Shown here: piece by piece, positions 1 to 5,926 of the stretch
Layout of the letters: the number at the start of each line of letters is the position of its first letter
Position numbering within the stretch: position 1 is the stretch's first letter
Assembly (NCBI GenBank): GCA_963580245.1
Contig: CAUZJO010000194.1
Span: 1-6,348 of the forward strand
Length of the DNA: 6,348 nt
Source: CAUZJO01 sp963580245
GTDB lineage: Bacteria; Sumerlaeota; Sumerlaeia; MVZB01
Reading direction: 5' to 3'
Notes under the pieces: model-generated
The model's input: only the letters and a program-made list of their open reading frames with translations
Database searches by the model: none
Told to the model about the DNA's origin: nothing
Translations under genes and position numbers: made by a program

Positions 1-163
1 GCAGGCCCGCGTGGCGGCAGAAGAGACGGCCGCGGGCGAGGAAGCCGAAGAAGAACTGGCCACAGCGGGCGACGGGAACGGGCACCAAGTTGTCGCCGAG
101 CCGCAAGCCGACGGTGGGCCGCAGACCGGTGGCGAGGGCCCAACCGGCGAACAGACTTCTTAA
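1..163 (+). CDS. C-terminal acidic tail of a truncated gene, probably a ribosomal protein such as bS6
   Basis: The frame opens at base 2 and runs 53 codons to a TAA at 161-163; the 5' part lies outside the window. The visible residues are almost entirely Glu, Ala, Gly, Gln and Pro, with no hydrophobic segments, so this is a disordered, acidic low-complexity tail rather than a folded domain. In many bacteria the genes upstream of the DUF2232/rplI/dnaB cluster are rpsF, ssb and rpsR. It is not the end of a typical SSB, because it ends in GEQTS and not the acidic DDDIPF-type tip. It is also unlike bS18, which is basic to its end. A bS6 with an extended tail is the best guess, and another translation protein such as bL25 is possible. 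The bL9 gene downstream carries a similar Ala/Glu-rich tail. That this is coding is fairly secure; the identity is not. Confidence 0.55.
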   Translation, partial: QARVAAEETAAGEEAEEELATAGDGNGHQVVAEPQADGGPQTGGEGPTGEQTS

Positions 164-577
164 GCCCCTCGTTCAGACGGAGACGACGCCTTCGTAAACC
201 TCATTGCGGGCGGGCGCGGGTGAGTTCGAGGGCATGCGACCAACGCTTTGCGCATTGTCGAGGAGCGAACCGCGGACGCGTGGATCGCTGAACGTGTCCT
301 CGGCTCCGCGAAGCACCTAATGGGCGCGAACCGCGAGACATCCCCTCGCTTCCCGTCTGTTTTAGGGAGAGCGCGGCACAAACGCATCATCCCCAATGCC
401 TAGATTCACCCTTATTTCATTCACTTCCCATCGTATTGCCGTCAGACCGCGTTCCGTATGCAGCCATCCTTCAATGGCTTGTGGCTACTCGGCGTAGGGT
501 AGGTCGGGTCGCTTATCCAGTCTCTTGCAAGTCGTCGCCGCCACATTCAAAAGACTTTTGCGAGAGACTCTGACAGG
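164..577. other. 414-bp intergenic region without a convincing gene
   Basis: Forward frames contain only short ATG-initiated ORFs of about 27-33 codons (starting near 234, 319 and 396), with no ribosome-binding site or recognisable motif. The minus-strand frame across 160-396 gives an Arg/Ser/Pro-rich product resembling no family I know and overlaps the end of the upstream gene. No bS18 signature is visible in any frame, although rpsR often sits here. There is no tRNA-like fold and no hairpin followed by a T-run after the stop at 163. The stretch from about 400 to 450 is more AT-rich than the flanking genes, so it may hold the promoter of the next gene. The best hexamer pair I see is TTGCCG (436-441) and TATGCA (457-462) with a 15-nt spacer, which is weak. 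Confidence 0.5.
548..560. repeat. 13-bp perfect palindrome upstream of the DUF2232 gene
   Basis: CAAAAGACTTTTG has 6-bp arms around a single central A and lies 17 bp before the ATG at 578. Its position in the 5' leader fits a small operator or an mRNA structure close to the ribosome-binding site. A one-base loop is too tight for a full hairpin, so in RNA only part of the arms could pair. The symmetry is directly visible; any regulatory role is inference, and chance is a real alternative. Confidence 0.3.
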
Positions 578-1684
578 ATGGCGCGGATAGCTTTATGGCG
601 CAAACGGAACGCCTTGCTCATGCCTCCATGCCTTACAGATCAAGCCCCTCCCGATGAGGGTTCGGAACCGGACGAAGAAGCTTCGGCGCGGCCAGAGGCG
701 TCGAATACGCCCTCCGCCTCGCCGCTGCCCGCGGGGATCATTTATCTGTTGGTTGCCGCGATTTCATTCGCGGCCATATTCCTCTCGCAAAATGACATCT
801 GGCTGGCCGTGGCGGCTTCGTGCCTGACGACCGTAACCTACTGGATGGCGTTCTTGCGGCTCAACCCCCGCGGGATCGGCCTGGAGCTGATCATCATACT
901 GGTGGCCACCTATTACTGGCTGACCAAGGACGCGGTGCTGTGGATGACGGCCTCGGCGCTGGCAGGGGGCGTCGGCGCCTGGCTGACGAACCAACGGGCC
1001 AACGAGGACGATTTCCTCTTTTTGCCCGCCGGCGCGGCCCTGATCAGTTTCGCGATCCTGCTGTGGCTCGGCATGGGCGGACAGTTGGAGGAGCCGATAG
1101 GGCGCGCCCAGGAACTAATCGAGAGCTGGCGCGCCGAAGTCGAGCTTGAGTTCGAACGCGCAAGCAAAGAAAGCACGGATGCTTACCTGGTGCGCGAGTA
1201 TTGGGAATTGATCGGGCCGGTCTTCCCACAATGGTCGGTTGGCGTGGTGATTGGGGCGTGGACCGTTGCCCTGTGGTTCAGCGGGCGGATGATTCGCGCC
1301 CTGCTCGGGCGGATGAACTATCCATTCGGTCGATTCATCTTCTTTCGCATCCACCACCGTTATGTTTTCCTCTTGATCGCCAGCCTGATCTTGGTGATTC
1401 TGGGATTCAAATTCCAACGGGGCGCCTGTTGGACTATCGCCGCCCCGATCTTTGTGGTACTGTATCTAGCCACTTATTTCGCCGGGTTGGCAGTGATCTT
1501 GTTTCACGGGACGCTGTGGCGCAAGCAAGGCCGCCGGGTCGGGAGTTTGTGGTGCAAGGTCATCGGCGTGGGAGTGCTGATCGTATTCCCATATGCGGGG
1601 GCGTTGATCGGGCTGGCCGACGTGTGGTTCGACTTCCGCCGCATCGACCCGACCCGGCGAGAAGGTCTGAAGAAGGCTTCTTAG
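578..1684 (+). CDS. DUF2232 (YybS-like) polytopic membrane protein
   Basis: This 368-residue protein has a hydrophilic, acidic/Pro-rich N-terminus (residues 1-52) followed by about eight or nine hydrophobic segments near 53-71, 74-95, 99-115, 119-136, 147-166, 219-236, 261-277, 284-309 and 325-346. A charged, probably helical stretch at 168-210 separates the two halves. The C-terminal pattern (GLAVILFHG around 303-311, then GLADVWFDFRR at 345-355) matches the conserved end of DUF2232/YybS family proteins. Their position just upstream of rplI is typical for the family, whose function is unknown. The family is often near 300 residues, and the extra length here is mostly the N-terminal extension. 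The start at 578 has a GAGAG at 562-566 as possible Shine-Dalgarno. An in-frame ATG at 620 (residue 15) is an alternative but has no visible ribosome-binding site. The stop is 26 nt before rplI, suggesting co-transcription. Confidence 0.8.
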   Translation: MARIALWRKRNALLMPPCLTDQAPPDEGSEPDEEASARPEASNTPSASPLPAGIIYLLVAAISFAAIFLSQNDIWLAVAASCLTTVTYWMAFLRLNPRGIGLELIIILVATYYWLTKDAVLWMTASALAGGVGAWLTNQRANEDDFLFLPAGAALISFAILLWLGMGGQLEEPIGRAQELIESWRAEVELEFERASKESTDAYLVREYWELIGPVFPQWSVGVVIGAWTVALWFSGRMIRALLGRMNYPFGRFIFFRIHHRYVFLLIASLILVILGFKFQRGACWTIAAPIFVVLYLATYFAGLAVILFHGTLWRKQGRRVGSLWCKVIGVGVLIVFPYAGALIGLADVWFDFRRIDPTRREGLKKAS

Positions 1685-1710
1685 CGACAACAAAAATCGG
1701 AGAGACACTC

Positions 1711-2289
1711 ATGCAGGTCGTGCTATTCGAGAATATCGACAAACTGGGAATGCAAGGCGACGTCGTCAACGTGGCCAAGGGCTATTTCCGCAATTACCTG
1801 GGACCGCGCGGCGTCGCCGTCGAGGCCAGCGAGGCTAATCTCAAGCGCCTGGACGCCAAGCGCAAGAAACTGATGATCGCGGCCGAAGCGCAGCGCGGCG
1901 AGGCCCAAACGCTCTCCGATCGCCTGGCCGCGGCCGAACTCAATTTCAAGATGAAGACCATCGACGGCAAGAAGCTGTTCGGTTCGGTCCATGACCGGGA
2001 AATCGTCGAGCTACTCGTCGAGCAGGGGTTCGAGATCGAGCGCAGGCAGGTCGCGTTGGTCGAGCCGATCAAGTCGGTGGGCACCCATGACGTTCGCGTC
2101 AAACTGGTCGGCCAAATCGAGGCGCACATCAAGGTGACGGTCGAGGACGAAGCCGGCCCCGCCGAGGAGGAAGCCGAAACAGCCGAGGCGGCCTCGGGGG
2201 ACGCGGCCAAAGAGGCGACCGGCCCCGAAGCGGAAGAGAAAAAAAACGAGACAGAGAAAAAGCCCCAGCCCGAACCCGCAACCGATTGA
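1711..2289 (+). CDS. rplI: 50S ribosomal protein bL9 with C-terminal charged extension
   Basis: bL9 bridges distant parts of the large subunit, binding 23S rRNA near the L1 stalk base and helping maintain reading frame. The N-terminal rRNA-binding domain is clear (residues 1-52): it opens MQVVLFENIDKLG and continues through the signature GDVVNVAKGYFRNYL. A long connecting helix follows (about 41-75). The C-terminal domain includes KLFGSVHDREI (88-98) and ends near residue 145. The family is usually about 148-150 residues; this one is 192 because residues 146-192 form an Ala/Glu/Lys-rich tail of low complexity. The start is fixed by GGAGAG at 1699-1704, six bases before the ATG, and by the family N-terminus; the frame stays open upstream only as a shadow of the DUF2232 gene. 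Codons 177-179 form an A-AAA-AAC heptamer inside an eight-A run. Confidence 0.97.
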   Translation: MQVVLFENIDKLGMQGDVVNVAKGYFRNYLGPRGVAVEASEANLKRLDAKRKKLMIAAEAQRGEAQTLSDRLAAAELNFKMKTIDGKKLFGSVHDREIVELLVEQGFEIERRQVALVEPIKSVGTHDVRVKLVGQIEAHIKVTVEDEAGPAEEEAETAEAASGDAAKEATGPEAEEKKNETEKKPQPEPATD

Positions 2290-2397
2290 AGCCACTGGAT
2301 TTCCGTGAGAATTACGGATCGGGCATGAGATTCGGTTTCGGGCTGCTTGGCCTGTAAGTCCCTCATTCCCAATCATCCGCATCGATAAAATCCACGC

Positions 2398-2429
2398 TTG
2401 AAATCTCCGGCCGAATAGGGGGATATAAT
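2398..2429 (+). promoter_or_regulatory. candidate sigma-70-type promoter for dnaB
   Basis: A perfect TATAAT (2424-2429) is preceded by TTGAAA (2398-2403). The spacer is 20 nt, longer than the usual 16-18, and there is no TG extension before the -10. If used, transcription would start near 2436 and give dnaB a leader of about 65 nt. The location, in an AT-richer gap between rplI and dnaB, supports it. The spacing and the unknown sigma preferences of the host lower confidence. Confidence 0.4.
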
Positions 2430-2446
2430 GAAGTGCTCCCCCGACC

Positions 2447-2478
2447 GATTCCGGGCAGGACTGCCTTGGTCCGGAATC
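2447..2478 (+). promoter_or_regulatory. 8-bp inverted repeat in the dnaB leader
   Basis: GATTCCGG (2447-2454) pairs perfectly with CCGGAATC (2471-2478) across a 16-nt interior, which has some self-complementarity of its own (GCAG/CTGC). It lies just after the predicted transcription start and ends 8 nt before the AGGA (2487-2490) that probably serves as dnaB ribosome-binding site. It could shape translation initiation, act as a protein-binding operator or weakly terminate read-through from rplI. No T-run follows, so it is not a classic intrinsic terminator. Confidence 0.4.
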
Positions 2479-2500
2479 ATTCAAGCAGGACGCGTCTTAG

Positions 2501-3931
2501 ATGCTCGAGGAAGTCGTTCAGGAACAATCGCCGAGGGCGACGCTGCCCAATAACGTCGAGGCCGAGCGCGTGCTGCTCGGTTGCCTGATCCTCGATAATC
2601 GCAAGATCGACGTGGTTCTCGATGTCTTCCCCCATGCGGCGATCAGCGCCCTGCGCCAGGATCGCCTGCCACGCCGCCGCGGTCCGCGACCCGAACCGCT
2701 GTTCTTCAGCCGGTCCCACCAAATCATCTTCGCGGCGATCCACGAGCTCTTTGACACGGGCCGGGGCGTCGACCTGACCACGCTGGCCGAGGAACTCCAG
2801 CACCGCGAGGAGCTCGACGCGGTCGGCGGTGCCCCGTACCTCGCCGGCCTCGAGGACGACATCTTCTCGCTCGGCCAAGTCCCCGAATACGCCCGCATCA
2901 TCGTCCAGAAATGGCGCCTGCGCTGCCTGGTGCGCGCCTCGCAGCGGATCGTCGAGGAGGTCAACAACTCCGATTCGCCCGCCCAGGAGATCGTCGACCG
3001 GGCCGAGAAACTGATTTTCGAAATCGCCCAGGACCAAACCGAGGCCGACTTCGTGCATATCGGCGAACCCGTCGCCGACCAGCTCCAGGAGATCGAAAAC
3101 CTCAAAAAGGGGGTCCAGGGCCTGCCGGGTCTGGCGACCGGGTTCAAGGAGCTGGACCGCATGACGACGGGCCTGCGGCCTTCGAACCTGGTTGTCCTGG
3201 CCGCGCGCCCCTCGATGGGTAAAAGTGCCCTGGCGATGAACATGGCGGCCCACGCGGCCATCCACCTGAGCCGGCCCGTCGGCATCTACTCGCTCGAGAT
3301 GTCGCGCAGCGAGCTGACGACCCGCCTGCTGTGCACCGAAGCCCACGTCTCGATGAGCCGTGTGCGGGGCCACTTTCACCTGCGGCGCGACGAGATGGAC
3401 GCCCTGCACGAGGCCGGGGAGCGGATCGAACGCGCCCCGCTCTACATCGATGATTCCTCTAGCCTCTCGGTGCTCGAGATGCGGGCGCGGGCGCGGCGGC
3501 TCAAGGGGCGCTGCCCCGACTTGGCCCTGATTATCGTCGATTACCTGCAACTCATGTGCGGCGGCGCGGCGCGTTACGACAATCGCCAACAGGAGGTCAG
3601 CGAGATCTCGCGCGCGCTCAAGGGCCTGGCCCGCGAGCTCGACGTCCCCGTCCTGGCGCTCAGCCAGCTCAGCCGCCAGACCGAACAACGCCGCGGCACC
3701 CGCGACAAACTCCCCCGCCTCTCCGACCTACGCGAGTCCGGCGCCATCGAGCAAGACGCCGATGTCGTCCTGTTCGTCCACCGCGAGAAATCCACCCAAC
3801 ACGACCCCGAAGCCCCCAACGAACCCGAACTGGCCACCATCCGCATCGGCAAACAACGCAACGGGCCGATCGGCGATTTCGAATTGCTGTTCCGGGGGGA
3901 TTTTACGCAGTTTGTGAATCTGGCGACCTAA
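2501..3931 (+). CDS. dnaB: replicative DNA helicase DnaB
   Basis: DnaB is the hexameric ATP-driven helicase that unwinds DNA 5'-3' at the replication fork and recruits primase. The N-terminal domain starts with LPNNVEAERVLLGCLILDN (15-33), followed by a linker near 160-205. The RecA-like domain carries Walker A ARPSMGKSA (235-243; Ser where Thr is common), the SLEMS motif with the probable catalytic Glu266, Walker B LIIVDYLQL (343-351, Asp347), the ALSQLSRQTEQR strand (386-397), LRESGAIEQDADVVLFVHR (410-428) and KQRNGPIG (451-458), whose Arg453 is the likely arginine finger. At 476 residues it is full length with no intein, although dnaB is a frequent intein site. Compared with usual DnaB, residues 44-67 look like an extra, basic segment of about 20 residues. 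The start has AGGA ten bases upstream. It follows rplI by 211 nt and may have its own promoter. Confidence 0.97.
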   Translation: MLEEVVQEQSPRATLPNNVEAERVLLGCLILDNRKIDVVLDVFPHAAISALRQDRLPRRRGPRPEPLFFSRSHQIIFAAIHELFDTGRGVDLTTLAEELQHREELDAVGGAPYLAGLEDDIFSLGQVPEYARIIVQKWRLRCLVRASQRIVEEVNNSDSPAQEIVDRAEKLIFEIAQDQTEADFVHIGEPVADQLQEIENLKKGVQGLPGLATGFKELDRMTTGLRPSNLVVLAARPSMGKSALAMNMAAHAAIHLSRPVGIYSLEMSRSELTTRLLCTEAHVSMSRVRGHFHLRRDEMDALHEAGERIERAPLYIDDSSSLSVLEMRARARRLKGRCPDLALIIVDYLQLMCGGAARYDNRQQEVSEISRALKGLARELDVPVLALSQLSRQTEQRRGTRDKLPRLSDLRESGAIEQDADVVLFVHREKSTQHDPEAPNEPELATIRIGKQRNGPIGDFELLFRGDFTQFVNLAT

Positions 3932-3983
3932 TGTATGCGACTCGGTTTCCGGCTATTGGAAGAAACATCCTTGCCCCCCAGCC

Positions 3984-4000
3984 GGCTTGCCGATCAAGCC
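3984..4000 (+). terminator. possible stem-loop after dnaB, no T-run
   Basis: GGCTTG (3984-3989) and CAAGCC (3995-4000) form a perfect 6-bp stem with a 5-nt loop, 52 nt after the dnaB stop. It could be a termination or RNA-stabilising hairpin between dnaB and the prepilin gene. It lacks the T-tract of a standard intrinsic terminator, so the call is tentative. Confidence 0.25.
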
Positions 4001-4095
4001 CAGAGGTCGAGTCTGCTTGCATCAGCTTTTGAACAGAGCTATCATCGTTTAAGTCGTAACCGCAGATTATAGGAAATGGACTCTCATCATTGAAC

Positions 4096-4100
4096 GGAGG
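4096..4100 (+). promoter_or_regulatory. strong ribosome-binding site that fixes the prepilin start
   Basis: GGAGG, followed by AAA, sits nine bases before the ATG at 4110 and is the best Shine-Dalgarno in the window. It matters because it supports a start giving a 38-residue leader before the prepilin cleavage site. No in-frame ATG or GTG exists between 4113 and that site. Confidence 0.7.
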
Positions 4101-4109
4101 AAAGCCCTT

Positions 4110-4841
4110 ATGTTGAATTCATCACACCTTTGCCTTGCCGAGGATCTCCGCGACCCATGCAAACGGTGTCTCACCCCAGACTTCCAAAGGAGAAGAGTCT
4201 CGGATCACTGCGGGGACAGGGGGTTTACGTTGATCGAACTGCTGATCGTGGTTGCCATTATCGCGATTCTGGCCGCGATCGCGGTGCCCAATTTCCTCGA
4301 GGCGCAGATGCGCGCCAGGGTAGTTCGGACCATTACGGATCAGAGGGCCTGCGTGTTTGCGTTGGAGTCCTATATCATCGATAACAACCAGTTGCCCATG
4401 GCCAAAGACACCAGCGTATACGCTGATTTTACGTGGATGATCGATTTCCTGATGATCGAAGGGTCTAAATTTTCTCATATGGGTATGCTGCTGACGACGC
4501 CCATAGCGTATCTGAGCCAGGTGCCTTACGATTGGTTCAACTCGAACCAAAGACGGAGTAGCGGCTTTTATCAAGGTTATCGGGGCGTGTCGTTCGTCTT
4601 TTCAGGCGTGCCCAAGGGGGGAGATCCGATCCGCATCCACGAGAACCAGGCGTTCGGTCTTATTCACGGTCAACCGAGTTGGTTGATGGAGAGCGCGGGA
4701 CCTGACCTGCATTGGGCGAGACCCGAGGATATTAACCACCCGAATCGCGCTGCTAGATGGTTCTATGACCCAACCAACGGGACCATCAGCGAGGGGCAGA
4801 TCATTACCTTTGAAGGAGCATACACGGTCCCGCGACTGTAA
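4110..4841 (+). CDS. type IV pilin / type II secretion pseudopilin-like prepilin
   Basis: The 243-residue product has a class III prepilin signal: Gly38 followed by FTLIELL, with Glu43 at +5 of the mature protein, then the hydrophobic helix LLIVVAIIAILAAIAVP (44-60) and PNFLEAQ. A prepilin peptidase would cleave after Gly38 and the mature helix would anchor or assemble in the inner membrane. The rest matches GspG-like prepilins: a helix continuing to about 90, YLSQVPYDWF (134-143), and a C-terminal segment with ESAGPD (194-199) and YDPTNGT (219-225). Pilins of this type often occur in many copies per genome and may be minor pilins, pseudopilins or surface proteins; which one cannot be told here. 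No pilus or secretion ATPase or peptidase gene is nearby. The leader is long and has four Cys (8, 17, 20, 34). It stands 178 nt after dnaB and 69 nt before the methyltransferase gene. Confidence 0.88.
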   Translation: MLNSSHLCLAEDLRDPCKRCLTPDFQRRRVSDHCGDRGFTLIELLIVVAIIAILAAIAVPNFLEAQMRARVVRTITDQRACVFALESYIIDNNQLPMAKDTSVYADFTWMIDFLMIEGSKFSHMGMLLTTPIAYLSQVPYDWFNSNQRRSSGFYQGYRGVSFVFSGVPKGGDPIRIHENQAFGLIHGQPSWLMESAGPDLHWARPEDINHPNRAARWFYDPTNGTISEGQIITFEGAYTVPRL

Positions 4842-4910
4842 TGTCATTGCCGTGTCGTGGATGCGAACCCCCGCCGTGCCTGAACCGGGATAGCCTTGCC
4901 GACGATGTAA

Positions 4911-5783
4911 ATGATACTCAACTGGCTCCAGAGAACAAAACCGGTGAACCAAGCGGAGGTCTCCGAGGCGAGCGGCCCTCCCGACGAGGCCACGCGCGCG
5001 CTGATCGAGAAGATCGGCCAGTACGGCTGGTATCACCGCATCGAAGTGGTGCCGGGTGTTTATACCGAGCCGGCGGGCGGGGGGTTCCAAGAGCTTTGGG
5101 ATTTCATTCTCTCATCCACGGCGGGAATTGATTTCAGCGGAAAGCGCGTCCTCGACGTGGCGTGTCGCGATGGGCTTTTCAGCTTCGAGGCTGAACGACG
5201 CGGAGCGGCGTCGGTGCGCGGCGTCGATAACGACCTCTCGCTGGGCGCGACCGAGTTTCTGATCCCACATTTCCAATCGAAGGTGACGATGGAGGAACTG
5301 AGTCTTTACGAACTCGATCCCTCCAAGCACGGCCTGAGCGACCTGGTCCTGTTTTTCGGCGTGCTCTATCACCTGCGCTACCCATTCTGGGGACTCAAGA
5401 AGGTGATCGATTGCCTCGCGGAGGGGGGACGACTATTGGTTGAGACCGGGATCCTTGTGGATACGAAGGGGACCCGAGAGACGGAGCTTCTGTTTTGTCC
5501 CGTCGGCAACAGCCCCTACGAGCCGACCTCCTGCACGTTCTTCAATGAGCGCGGCCTGGTCACGACGCTGGAATCGCTCGGACTGCGGCGGATCGGGCAT
5601 CAGGTCTTGGAGACCAGCGCCTGCCCGGCGAAGAACGGGGAATTCCGCGTCAACCGCCAGTACTTTGAGTTTCAGAAAGAAGCGATCCCTCGCGATAAGA
5701 TCGGCGCCAATCTCTACTGGGACGGCACGCACTCCTACCACTCGGTCGAGGCCAAGGACGATCCAGGGTTGAAGGGGCGGTGA
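4911..5783 (+). CDS. CmoB-like class I SAM-dependent methyltransferase (Methyltransf_9/DUF1698 type)
   Basis: The 290-residue protein has a Rossmann methyltransferase core. WYHRIEVVPGVYTEP (40-54) precedes the SAM-binding motif I, KRVLDVACRDGLFSFEAERRGA (78-99). The acidic end of strand 2 is GVDND (104-108), followed by LFFGVLYHLRYPFWGL (147-162), GGRLLVETG (172-180) and PTSCTFFNERGLVTTLESLG (205-224). This pattern, especially the W-H-I start and GVLYHLRYP, resembles the CmoB family, which modifies tRNA wobble uridine, and its many relatives acting on sugars or other small molecules. E. coli CmoB is about 323 residues, and no cmoA partner is visible here, so a tRNA role is not established. 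Motif I has Ala-Cys-Arg where Gly-Cys is usual. The ATG at 4911 directly follows an in-frame TAA and lacks a clear Shine-Dalgarno; a GTG at 4944 (residue 12) is an alternative start. Confidence 0.8.
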   Translation: MILNWLQRTKPVNQAEVSEASGPPDEATRALIEKIGQYGWYHRIEVVPGVYTEPAGGGFQELWDFILSSTAGIDFSGKRVLDVACRDGLFSFEAERRGAASVRGVDNDLSLGATEFLIPHFQSKVTMEELSLYELDPSKHGLSDLVLFFGVLYHLRYPFWGLKKVIDCLAEGGRLLVETGILVDTKGTRETELLFCPVGNSPYEPTSCTFFNERGLVTTLESLGLRRIGHQVLETSACPAKNGEFRVNRQYFEFQKEAIPRDKIGANLYWDGTHSYHSVEAKDDPGLKGR

Positions 5784-5926
5784 TCGGGCGCGAGGGCGTG
5801 AAACCCAATTTGGAGAGGGCGTACCACCTCTTCGCGAAAAACGTCCCTGTGTCCGGCCGTCACGCTTTCGACGCTGATATCGGTCATCGAGACGGTTTGG
5901 ATTTCGTAATGGATATCCCCCGCCGG
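5784..5926. other. convergent intergenic spacer
   Basis: This 143-bp gap lies between the stop of the methyltransferase gene (plus strand) and the stop of fabD (minus strand), where terminators for both would be expected. I see no strong hairpin with a T-run for either direction. On the minus strand an ATG at 5887-5885 opens a 50-codon frame ending at 5735, overlapping the methyltransferase gene; it has no ribosome-binding site or recognisable family and is not called. Confidence 0.4.

Noticed and set aside
160..396. 78-codon minus-strand frame in the first intergenic region
   Set aside because: Its Arg/Ser/Pro-rich composition is typical of random GC-rich frames, it overlaps the upstream gene's stop and there is no motif.
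1201..1710. N-terminal 170 codons of the open frame leading into rplI
   Set aside because: The frame is open by chance inside the DUF2232 gene. bL9 homology begins exactly at the ATG at 1711, which has a good ribosome-binding site.
2302..2318. Small stem TCCGT/ACGGA 12 nt after the rplI stop
   Set aside because: Only 5 bp with a 7-nt loop and no T-run; too weak to call a terminator, and too far from the A-run to stimulate frameshifting.
2477..3688. 403-codon open frame on the minus strand across dnaB
   Set aside because: It lies wholly antisense to a certain dnaB, shows no family motif, and is the expected by-product of high-GC codon use. The shorter minus-strand frame at 2518-3285 is rejected for the same reason.
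4841..5131. 96-codon frame starting at an ATG overlapping the prepilin stop (TAATG)
   Set aside because: The overlap looks like translational coupling, but most of the frame lies in the wrong phase inside the methyltransferase gene and the product has no recognisable domain.
5735..5887. 50-codon minus-strand frame just downstream of fabD
   Set aside because: It has no ribosome-binding site, overlaps the methyltransferase gene on the other strand and has no family resemblance.
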